Both the position numbers and the translations under genes were made by a program. From Desulfohalobiaceae bacterium (GTDB lineage Bacteria > Desulfobacterota > Desulfovibrionia > Desulfovibrionales > Desulfothermaceae), in contig JAIPER010000162.1 in the NCBI GenBank assembly GCA_021737115.1, positions 1-7,811 of the forward strand: 7,811 nt of DNA, given 5' to 3'. Each line of letters opens with the position of its first letter. Position 1 is the first letter of the stretch. Under the pieces are notes generated by a model. It had not been told where the DNA came from, searched no databases, and saw only the letters and a list, made by a program, of their open reading frames with translations. This document shows positions 1 through 5,709 of this stretch, piece by piece.

Positions 1-2446
1 GACCCAGAGGCTGATCAAGGATGGGGAGCAAGATCTCGACGATCCGTCCCTGGTCCGTCCCCTGCTCGAAGATTCCGAGGCGGATTTTGCGGTCTTTGGG
101 AGTGTCAGCCTCATCGGCGGGGTCGTCAGCCTGGACGCACGGCTGATGAGCCGTGTGGAGTCTGTTCGGTCCAAATCCCTGTATGTCTCCCGGAAAGGGC
201 TGATCAATCTCCTCCCGGCCGTAAATGAGCTCGGCGACAAGATCCAAGACCTGGTCCGGGCCAAGGACAAGATCGTGGAGGTGGAAGTCCGAGGCAATGA
301 AAACCTGGGCGATGATTTCGTGCTCATGCGCCTCCGGACGCAGGAAGGCGATCTCTACCGACAGGATATGGTCAGTCAGGACCTGCAAACCTTATTCGAG
401 ACCGGCTACTTCGACGATATCGTGGTCCATGTCGAAGAGGCGGATTCAGGAAAGAAGGTGATTTTCGAGGTCCAGGAAAAGCCGCTTCTGAAGTCCATCG
501 TAATCGAAGGAGCCGAGGCGGTGGATGAGGACGATATCCTGGAAGCCATGAGCACCAAGACCGGATCGGTCATCAACCCGACGGTGATCAGCAGCGATCT
601 GCAGAGGATCCGGCAGATGTATCGGAAAAAGGGGTATTACCAGGCCCAGGTCGATTTCACCCGGGACCGGATCGAGCCTGGAGCCGAACGTTTGGTGATC
701 CGGATAGAAGAGGGCAAGAAGCAGTACATCCAGAAAGTGACCATCAAAGGGGCCGACAAGCTGGACGAAGGGGATCTCAAAGATCAGCTGGCCCTCTCGG
801 AACGGGGCCTCTTTTCCTGGATCACCGGCCGCGGCGTGCTCAACGAGGATCTCCTGGACCGCGACGCTTCCGCTTTGCAGGCCTATTACGCCAACCGGGG
901 CTTTCTTGACGCCAAAGTCGGACAGCCGGTCGTTGAGTTCAAAGAGGAAGGGATTCACATCACCTTTCAGGTGGTGGAAGGCCCGCGCTACACGGTGGAC
1001 GGGGTCGAGATCGTGGGGGACCTGATCAGTCCCGTTCAGGAGCTCCGGGAAGTGATCAAAATGGATGAGCTGGCTCGGGAAGAAGATTTTTTTGATCGCT
1101 CGGTCCTGCGGAACGATGTCCAGAAGCTCACGGAATACTATACGAACTACGGCTACGCCTTTGCCGATATCCAGTCAGACTTGTCCGTGGACCGGGAAGA
1201 GAACCGGGTCGATGTGGTCTACAACCTGTCCAGGCAGCAGCTGGTCCGCATCCGGAGAGTGACTATTTCCGGCAATCGCAAGACCAGGGACAATGTTATC
1301 CGCAGAGAGATGCGCCTGACCGGAGGCGAGCTGTTCAGCGGTCAGAAGCTGGCCCGCTCCAAAGAGGCCCTGAACAAGCTCAACTATTTCGAGAGCGTGG
1401 ATATCGAGACCAGACCCACGGAGGATCCCGGGCTCATGGATCTCAGGGTCAATGTTCGGGAGAAATCCACCGGGAGAATGAGCATGGGGGTGGGCTATTC
1501 CACTGTCGACTACCTCTTTGTCCAGGGCGAGGTCCAGGAGACCAATCTCCTGGGCAAAGGCTACAATGTCGGACTCCTGGCCGCTCTGAGCGGGAGGAGC
1601 CAGCGCTTTATCTTCTCCTTCTGGAATCCCCACCTCTACGACGGGCCGGTGGGGATCGGCACCGAACTCTACAACAAAGAGAGGGAATACGATGATTACA
1701 AGTTCCAGTCCAAGGGCGGCGAGCTGAAATCCGCCTACACCCTTGGAGAATACACCCGTTTGTTCGGGGGGTACCGCCTGGAGCAATACACCGTCGACGA
1801 CATCGATACCGATGTCAGCCAGACCATCAAGGACCTGGAGGGCGATAACTGGGGAAGCGTTCTGTTTGCCTCTGTGCAGCGCGATACCACCAACCGGTGG
1901 TTCAATCCGAGCAGGGGAACCAAGAACACCCTTTCCCTGGAATACGGGGGAGGCCTGATCGGCGGGGACAACAACTTCATCAAGCCGGAATACGAATTCA
2001 GCTATTTTCGATCCCTGTTCTGGAAATTCGTCTTTCACTGGCACTGGAAAGCCGGATTCCTCTTTGAAAACACCGATGAAGACATCCCTGATTTCGAAAG
2101 GTTCTACCTGGGAGGCATAGACACGGTCCGCGGCTATGAATTCCGTGACATCAGCAGCACGGATGATGCCGGAGAAGATATCGGCGGGCACAAAGCCTTC
2201 TACAACAACCTGGAACTGATCTTCCCCATCAAAGAAGATGCCGGGGTCCTGGGAGTCCTCTTCTTTGATTCCGGCAAGGTCTGGGGCAAGGACGAGGATC
2301 TTGATTTCGATCTTTTCGACAGCGTGGGAGCCGGTATCCGCTGGAATTCTCCCATGGGACCCCTGCGTCTGGTCTACGGCTACCCCCTGGACGATCTCAA
2401 GGGAAACAGCGGCCGCTTCGAGTTTGCCATCGGGACCTTCTTCTAA
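1..2446 (+). CDS. bamA: Outer-membrane protein assembly factor BamA (Omp85), 5' end cut by window
   Basis: BamA is the central outer-membrane insertase that folds beta-barrel proteins. The frame is open from base 2 with no stop, so the ATG at 146 is an internal methionine: no Shine-Dalgarno precedes it and the coding pattern continues upstream. Counting residues from that Met, five POTRA repeats lie at about 43-114, 115-193, 194-282, 283-367 and 368-443. The 16-strand barrel follows at about 444-766, with the loop-6 signature VRGYE at 661-665 (VRGF class) and a C-terminal phenylalanine (GTFF), the usual beta-signal end. Ahead of POTRA1 lies a TolB-N/FlgO-like stretch (ADFAVFGSVSLIGG, then SLDARL, bases about 92-145) continuing to a helix near residues 22-38. 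Such an extension is absent from E. coli BamA but, as I recall, is seen in Desulfovibrio-type proteins. The signal peptide is outside the window. The gene heads the skp-lpxD-fabZ-lpxA cluster. BamA identity is very secure; the nature of the N-terminal domain is inferred. Confidence 0.96.
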   Translation, partial: TQRLIKDGEQDLDDPSLVRPLLEDSEADFAVFGSVSLIGGVVSLDARLMSRVESVRSKSLYVSRKGLINLLPAVNELGDKIQDLVRAKDKIVEVEVRGNENLGDDFVLMRLRTQEGDLYRQDMVSQDLQTLFETGYFDDIVVHVEEADSGKKVIFEVQEKPLLKSIVIEGAEAVDEDDILEAMSTKTGSVINPTVISSDLQRIRQMYRKKGYYQAQVDFTRDRIEPGAERLVIRIEEGKKQYIQKVTIKGADKLDEGDLKDQLALSERGLFSWITGRGVLNEDLLDRDASALQAYYANRGFLDAKVGQPVVEFKEEGIHITFQVVEGPRYTVDGVEIVGDLISPVQELREVIKMDELAREEDFFDRSVLRNDVQKLTEYYTNYGYAFADIQSDLSVDREENRVDVVYNLSRQQLVRIRRVTISGNRKTRDNVIRREMRLTGGELFSGQKLARSKEALNKLNYFESVDIETRPTEDPGLMDLRVNVREKSTGRMSMGVGYSTVDYLFVQGEVQETNLLGKGYNVGLLAALSGRSQRFIFSFWNPHLYDGPVGIGTELYNKEREYDDYKFQSKGGELKSAYTLGEYTRLFGGYRLEQYTVDDIDTDVSQTIKDLEGDNWGSVLFASVQRDTTNRWFNPSRGTKNTLSLEYGGGLIGGDNNFIKPEYEFSYFRSLFWKFVFHWHWKAGFLFENTDEDIPDFERFYLGGIDTVRGYEFRDISSTDDAGEDIGGHKAFYNNLELIFPIKEDAGVLGVLFFDSGKVWGKDEDLDFDLFDSVGAGIRWNSPMGPLRLVYGYPLDDLKGNSGRFEFAIGTFF

Positions 2447-2485
2447 CCGAAAATGCGGGGGAAGACCCCGCATTTTCGGTTTTAA
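2445..2485 (+). terminator. Strong hairpin directly after bamA, probable intrinsic terminator
   Basis: A perfect inverted repeat begins at the bamA stop codon. Arms 2445-2460 and 2466-2481 (core CCGAAAATGCGGGG and its complement) form a 16-bp stem around the 5-base loop GAAGA. It runs into TTTT at 2480-2483, then AAAC. Stem and position fit a Rho-independent terminator, but the T-tract is short, so read-through into skp is plausible. It could equally be an attenuator or an mRNA-stabilising 3' end. Confidence 0.75.
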
Positions 2486-2544
2486 ACTGATTATCAGATA
2501 AAAGAATTCCATGAAGGCAAAATGAAAAGCCAATGTATGCCGAC

Positions 2545-2563
2545 TTCCGGTCTACAACCGGAA
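2545..2563 (+). promoter_or_regulatory. Hairpin in the skp 5' leader, function unknown
   Basis: A perfect 7-bp inverted repeat, TTCCGGT (2545-2551) and ACCGGAA (2557-2563), flanks the loop CTACA. It lies 42 bases upstream of the skp ATG, in an otherwise AT-rich leader. It may be an operator half-site pair or an RNA hairpin. No clear -35/-10 pair could be placed around it. A second small palindrome, CTGAT-T-ATCAG, lies at 2487-2497. Only the symmetry is seen; any role is inferred. Confidence 0.3.
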
Positions 2564-2595
2564 TTTGCAAATCAAAAATTTAATAATCCAATATT

Positions 2596-2601
2596 GGGAG
2601 G
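2596..2601 (+). promoter_or_regulatory. Ribosome binding site that fixes the skp start
   Basis: GGGAGG ends 4 bases before the ATG at 2606. It decides between that start and the in-frame upstream ATG at 2522. The upstream ATG has only a weak AAGG before it and would bury the signal peptide behind 28 polar residues. Confidence 0.7.
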
Positions 2602-2605
2602 CATT

Positions 2606-3127
2606 ATGCGAAAAATCGTTTTTTTCAGTTTAGTTATCGTTTTATTTTTTGCCCTGCCGGTTCTGGCCAAGGACCTGAAAATCGGGGTGGTGGATGTCCA
2701 GGAAGTGATGGAGAAATCCAAACCCGGCGAAGCCGCCCTTTCGAAGTTGAAGGCTTCTTTTGACGAGATGAAGGCGGAACTGGACAGTCGCAAGGAGGAT
2801 GTGGACAAGCTGCGTCAGGAGATCCAGAAGCAGAGCCTGGTCCTGAGCCAGGAGGCGCAAATCGACAAAGAGACCGAATACAAGCAGAAGGTCCGTGATT
2901 TTCGCGGACTCCAGCAGAGCTATCAGAAAAAGATGCAGGTCAAGGAGGAAAAATTGACCAAGCCCATCCTGGAGGAGCTCAAGAAGGTCATTGAAGACTT
3001 TGGTCAGGACGAGGATTACACCTTGATCCTGAACAAGCAGAACAGCGGCGTGATCTTTCAGGACAGCAGCGTGGACATAACGGATCGGATTGTCAGGGAA
3101 CTGAACAGGGCCTGGTCCAAAAAATAA
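2606..3127 (+). CDS. skp: Periplasmic chaperone Skp/OmpH
   Basis: Skp is a trimeric, jellyfish-shaped periplasmic chaperone that holds unfolded outer-membrane proteins on their way to the BAM complex. From the ATG at 2606 the protein has 173 residues, close to the usual 160-180. It opens with a classic signal peptide: MRK, a hydrophobic core at about 4-17, and a likely cut after VLA at residue 21. The mature start KDLKIGVVDVQEVM matches the OmpH family opening. A long charged, coiled-coil-prone region at about 38-125, rich in K, E and Q, corresponds to the tentacle helices. The C-terminal segment (YTLILNKQNSGVIF...DITDRIVREL) returns to the trimer body, as in the family. The in-frame ATG at 2522 is rejected because it precedes the signal peptide and lacks a good ribosome site. 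The gene is separated from bamA by a hairpin and a 159-base leader, and is followed 13 bases later by lpxD. The identification is secure at family level. Confidence 0.93.
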   Translation: MRKIVFFSLVIVLFFALPVLAKDLKIGVVDVQEVMEKSKPGEAALSKLKASFDEMKAELDSRKEDVDKLRQEIQKQSLVLSQEAQIDKETEYKQKVRDFRGLQQSYQKKMQVKEEKLTKPILEELKKVIEDFGQDEDYTLILNKQNSGVIFQDSSVDITDRIVRELNRAWSKK

Positions 3128-3140
3128 CCGGAGGCTGGCT

Positions 3141-4187
3141 ATGTCCTGGACAACTGCCACCGTGGCCGCTGAGCTCGGTCTCGAATACAAGGGCACCGAC
3201 CAAACCCTGACCGGGTGCAATACCCTGGAAAAGGCCGGACCCTCTGAGATAAGCTTTCTGGCAAATTCCAGGTATAAACACCTGGCGGCTGCCACCAGGG
3301 CCGGAACCGTCATTTTGAGCCCTGAACATCAAGACCTGGTCGAGGAATGTATCCTGAGCCAGAATCCCTATCTGGATTTCGCCCGGGCGGTCCGCCTCTT
3401 TGCCGGATCCCAGGAGAAATTTCAGGGGCAAAGCGAATCCGCCTTTGTGCATCCCGAGGCCCGGGTCCATGCGGAGGCCACCCTCTACCCTTTTGTTTAC
3501 GTGGGCTCCGGAGCCAGGATAGAGGCCGGGACCGTCTGCTTCAGCGGGGTGTACATCGGCGAGGACTGCCGCATCGGGCCGGACTGCAGGCTCTACCCCC
3601 AGGTTACGTTGATGGCCGGGACAGTACTCGGCCGCGAGGTGATTCTGCACCCTGGCGTGGTCCTTGGCAGCGACGGCTTTGGCTTTGCCCAGGGGGATTC
3701 CCTGTTGGAGAAAATCCCCCAGATCGGCAGGGTAGTTATTGAAGACCGGGTGGAGATCGGGGCCAACACCACCATAGACCGGGCCGCCCTGGACGAGACC
3801 AGGATCGGGGCCGGGACCAAGATCGACAATCAGGTCCAGATCGGGCACAACGTTCAGGTGGGCGAAAACTCGATCATCGTGTCCCAGGTCGGTATCTCCG
3901 GGAGCTGCAAGCTTGGAAACAACGTGATCCTGGCCGGTCAGGTCGGTCTGGCCGGACACATCGAGATCGGGGACAACTGCCGGGTCGGGGCCAAGTCAGG
4001 AGTGGGGAAATCGCTTGAACCGGGCACGGATGTCAGCGGCATCCCTGCTTTTGAACATCGTAAGTATCTGCGGAGCGCCGGACTCTATACCAGACTGCCC
4101 GAACTCTACAAGCGGTTGAAGAAGCTGGAATCAGAAATCAAACGTCTGCAGAAGGACCCAGGGGACGGAGGAAGGGTGAATGGTTGA
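3141..4187 (+). CDS. lpxD: UDP-3-O-(3-hydroxyacyl)glucosamine N-acyltransferase LpxD
   Basis: LpxD transfers a (3R)-hydroxyacyl chain from acyl carrier protein to the 2-amine of UDP-3-O-acylglucosamine, the third step of lipid A synthesis, in the cytoplasm. The 348 residues match the usual length of about 340. The N-terminal nucleotide-binding domain spans about 1-97 (ISFLANSRYKH is typical). A left-handed beta-helix of hexapeptide repeats follows from about 100 to 300, and an ACP-contacting helical tail at about 313-340. The catalytic histidine is H236 in QIGHNV (E. coli H239), with H273 in LAGH (E. coli H276). The motifs GSDGFGFA (176-183) and TIDRAALDET (211-220) are diagnostic. GGAGG at 3130-3134 lies 6 bases before the ATG. 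The 3' end overlaps fabZ by 8 bases, which favours coupled translation. Nothing looks degraded. Confidence 0.97.
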   Translation: MSWTTATVAAELGLEYKGTDQTLTGCNTLEKAGPSEISFLANSRYKHLAAATRAGTVILSPEHQDLVEECILSQNPYLDFARAVRLFAGSQEKFQGQSESAFVHPEARVHAEATLYPFVYVGSGARIEAGTVCFSGVYIGEDCRIGPDCRLYPQVTLMAGTVLGREVILHPGVVLGSDGFGFAQGDSLLEKIPQIGRVVIEDRVEIGANTTIDRAALDETRIGAGTKIDNQVQIGHNVQVGENSIIVSQVGISGSCKLGNNVILAGQVGLAGHIEIGDNCRVGAKSGVGKSLEPGTDVSGIPAFEHRKYLRSAGLYTRLPELYKRLKKLESEIKRLQKDPGDGGRVNG

Positions 4188-4647
4188 CATCAAAAACGGA
4201 GAAGAGGTCGGTCCTGAAGTACTGCGCTTGCTGCCGCATCGCTATCCCTTTTTGCTGGTGGACAGGATCGTGAGTTTTGAATTCGAGAAGGAATTGGTGG
4301 CCCTGAAGAATGTGACCATCAACGAGCCGTTCTTTCAGGGACACTTTCCCGATTTCCCGGTCATGCCCGGGGTCCTGATCGTCGAGGCCATGGCCCAGAC
4401 CGGAGGGTTGCTGGCCATCAAAAGCTCTCCGGATCTCACTGACAAAATATTTTTCTTTTCCGGTATCGAAAAGGCCCGCTTCAGAAAGCCGGTTTATCCC
4501 GGAGACCAGCTCTATCTCTATGCCTGGCATCAGAGACACCGGGCCAACATCTGGAAGATGAAGACCCAGGCCCTGGTCAACGGAACCCTGGTCACGGAGG
4601 CCGTGCTCACCGCCGCCATGCTGAACCGGGAGGAGGTGGGCAAATGA
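4180..4647 (+). CDS. fabZ: (3R)-hydroxyacyl-ACP dehydratase FabZ
   Basis: FabZ removes water from (3R)-hydroxyacyl-ACP to give trans-2-enoyl-ACP in type II fatty acid elongation. It has a hot-dog fold and acts in the cytoplasm. At 155 residues it has normal length. The N-terminal LLPHRYPFLLVDRI (17-30) is the FabZ signature. The active-site pair is H55 in GHFPDFPVMPG and E69 in VEAMAQ. A strong GGAGG at 4167-4171 lies 8 bases upstream, inside the lpxD reading frame. The start overlaps lpxD by 8 bases and the end overlaps lpxA in an ATGA junction. Its position between the two lipid A acyltransferases is the classic arrangement: FabZ and LpxA/LpxD draw on the same hydroxyacyl-ACP, so co-expression helps balance phospholipid against lipid A. 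That balance role is established for E. coli and inferred here. Confidence 0.97.
   Translation: MVDIKNGEEVGPEVLRLLPHRYPFLLVDRIVSFEFEKELVALKNVTINEPFFQGHFPDFPVMPGVLIVEAMAQTGGLLAIKSSPDLTDKIFFFSGIEKARFRKPVYPGDQLYLYAWHQRHRANIWKMKTQALVNGTLVTEAVLTAAMLNREEVGK
4631..4647 (+). promoter_or_regulatory. lpxA ribosome binding site and ATGA coupling junction with fabZ
   Basis: AGGAGG at 4631-4636, 7 bases before the lpxA ATG (4644), lies within the last codons of fabZ. The fabZ stop TGA (4645-4647) overlaps the lpxA start as ATGA. This predicts stop-restart coupling of the two genes. Confidence 0.75.
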
Positions 4648-5441
4648 GCACCGAGATCCACCCCACGGCGGTGATCGATCCGAATGCCCGGCTGGGCCTG
4701 GACGTGCGCGTAGGACCCTACGCGATTATCGAACATGACTGCGTAATCGGGGACTCGACCAGGATCGACAGCTTCGGCCAGATCAAAGCCCACACCACCC
4801 TGGGCAGCAACAACCATGTCCATTCCTATGCCTGCCTCGGCGGGACCCCGCAGGACTTGAAGTACCGCGGCGGAGACACCAGGCTGGAGATAGGCGATGG
4901 AAACTGTTTTCGGGAATTCGTGACCGTCAACCGGGGAACCGAGGAAGGGGGCGGCGTCACCAGACTGGGTTCAGGGATCCTGGTCATGGCCTATGCCCAT
5001 ATCGCCCATGACTGCCGCCTGGCCGACGGGGTGATCATGGCCAACGCCGCCACTCTGGCCGGTCATGTCCTGGTGGACCGGATGGCCGTCATCGGCGGAT
5101 TGTGCGCTATCCACCAGTTCGTCCGTATCGGCGAGTTCGCCTATATTGGAGGGATGACCGGCGTGTCCCAGGACGTTCCTCCCTTCATGCTCGTGGCCGG
5201 AGAGCGGGGTTGGCTGCATAACCTGAATCTGATCGGATTAAGGAGAAGAGGGATTGACAAACAGACCCTCTCCGCCCTGAAATCCGCCTTTAAAATGATC
5301 TGGCGCTCAGACATGACCAGGACCAAAGCCCTGGAAAAGGTCAGCCTGGAGCTGGGGCAATACCCGGAAGTCAGGCAGCTGGTAGAATTTGTCCAGGCCA
5401 GCGAGCGGGGGGTGCTTGCCTTGAAGAACAAGCGGAACTGA
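4644..5441 (+). CDS. lpxA: UDP-N-acetylglucosamine O-acyltransferase LpxA
   Basis: LpxA performs the first step of lipid A synthesis, moving a (3R)-hydroxyacyl chain from ACP to the 3-OH of UDP-GlcNAc. It is a cytoplasmic homotrimer. The 265 residues match the family. A hexapeptide-repeat beta-helix occupies about 4-185 (IHPTAVIDPNARLG, VRVGPYAII, and so on), followed by a helical C-terminal domain to about 257. The catalytic base is H122 in YAHIAHDC (E. coli H125); H119, H141 (AGHV) and H157 (AIHQF) match E. coli H122, H144 and H160. PQDLKYRG (69-76) is the family signature. The position equivalent to the E. coli chain-length ruler G173 is G170 here, so a long (about C14) hydroxyacyl donor is expected. 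This is inference from one residue. It is the last gene of the cluster: no lpxI, lpxH or lpxB follows, and a 267-base gap and a converging gene come next. Confidence 0.97.
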   Translation: MSTEIHPTAVIDPNARLGLDVRVGPYAIIEHDCVIGDSTRIDSFGQIKAHTTLGSNNHVHSYACLGGTPQDLKYRGGDTRLEIGDGNCFREFVTVNRGTEEGGGVTRLGSGILVMAYAHIAHDCRLADGVIMANAATLAGHVLVDRMAVIGGLCAIHQFVRIGEFAYIGGMTGVSQDVPPFMLVAGERGWLHNLNLIGLRRRGIDKQTLSALKSAFKMIWRSDMTRTKALEKVSLELGQYPEVRQLVEFVQASERGVLALKNKRN

Positions 5442-5476
5442 GAGGCCGGACCGGGACAGACCAAGGATCGAGTATT

Positions 5477-5622
5477 GTCCGTCATTCCGGCGTCAGATTT
5501 GCCTCGGCAAATCTCGTATGAGACTCCGGTTATAGACAGCGAACCGGTCACAGGGCTCTCTTTCGCTAAGACGCTTCCGGCTCTCGGTTTTCTAAGGCTC
5601 GCTCAAACTGGCAAAGACGGAC
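5477..5622. repeat. Candidate miniature/interspersed repeat element with terminal inverted repeats
   Basis: This noncoding stretch of about 146 bases begins with GTCCGTCATT (5477-5486) and ends with AAAGACGGAC (5613-5622), which are inverted copies of each other at 9 of 10 positions. Inside are a perfect hairpin, AGATTTGC (5495-5502) and GCAAATCT (5507-5514), capped by CTCG (a YNMG-type tetraloop), and a second inverted pair, CCGGTT (5526-5531) and AACCGG (5542-5547). GGCTCTC occurs twice in direct orientation (5553-5559 and 5580-5586). No clear target-site duplication flanks it. The dense symmetry suggests a MITE-like or REP-like dispersed element, but only one copy is in the window, so repetition is not demonstrated. 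A TTG-started reading frame enters it from 5475 and continues antisense to the next gene; this is not taken as a gene. Confidence 0.4.
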
Positions 5623-5650
5623 TTCAGCATGATGAGTTAAACTGCAGGCC

Positions 5651-5680
5651 AATAAATTCTTATATATTAATTAATTATAT
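5651..5680. other. AT island between converging operons
   Basis: Of 30 bases, 29 are A or T, in otherwise GC-rich DNA (the single C is at 5659). It contains overlapping TTAATTAA-type palindromes and, on the minus strand, a perfect TATAAT (5679-5674). No matching -35 box sits at a suitable distance on either strand, so it is not called a promoter. It is flanked by the inverted 7-mers GCAGGCC (5644-5650) and GGCCTGC (5685-5691). It may be the tail of the terminator, an easily melted site, or an insertion scar. Confidence 0.4.
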
Positions 5681-5709
5681 GTCAGGCCTGCCAGAGGCAG
5701 GGCTGACAT
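5664..5709 (-). terminator. Probable terminator of the minus-strand LOG/DUF4340 operon
   Basis: Directly after the minus-strand stop codon (5711-5709) lies an inverted repeat with arms 5679-5692 and 5696-5709. It pairs at 13 of 14 positions (one mismatch, 5686 with 5702) around the 3-base loop AGA. Read on the minus strand it is followed by ATAATTAATTAAT, which is AT-rich but not a clean T-run. Position and stem support termination; the imperfect tail keeps confidence moderate. The left arm can also pair with GCAGGCC at 5644-5650. Confidence 0.5.

Noticed and set aside
146..148. ATG at 146 as the start of bamA
   Set aside because: The frame remains open to the window edge with conserved-looking sequence, there is no Shine-Dalgarno, and no signal peptide follows this ATG, as an outer-membrane protein would require.
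1175..2533. 452-codon open frame on the minus strand, antisense to bamA
   Set aside because: It mirrors the bamA reading frame, a common effect of GC-rich codon use. It has no recognisable domain, low-complexity hydrophobic/acidic composition, and its start sits across the terminator hairpin. The bamA frame is clearly the real one.
2560..2594. Possible sigma-E-like or sigma-70 promoter for skp (GGAATTT at 2560-2566, or TTGCAA at 2565-2570 with CAATAT at 2589-2594)
   Set aside because: Spacing is too long for a sigma-E pair, and the transcription start would fall in the ribosome binding site. The matches are weak in AT-rich leader DNA.
2522..2605. Earlier in-frame ATG for skp at 2522
   Set aside because: It would place 28 polar residues before a textbook signal peptide, while GGGAGG sits directly before the ATG at 2606.
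3093..3959. 288-codon open frame on the minus strand, antisense to lpxD
   Set aside because: It is a shadow of the hexapeptide repeats (DP/GPG-rich translation), with no domain. LpxD on the other strand is certain.
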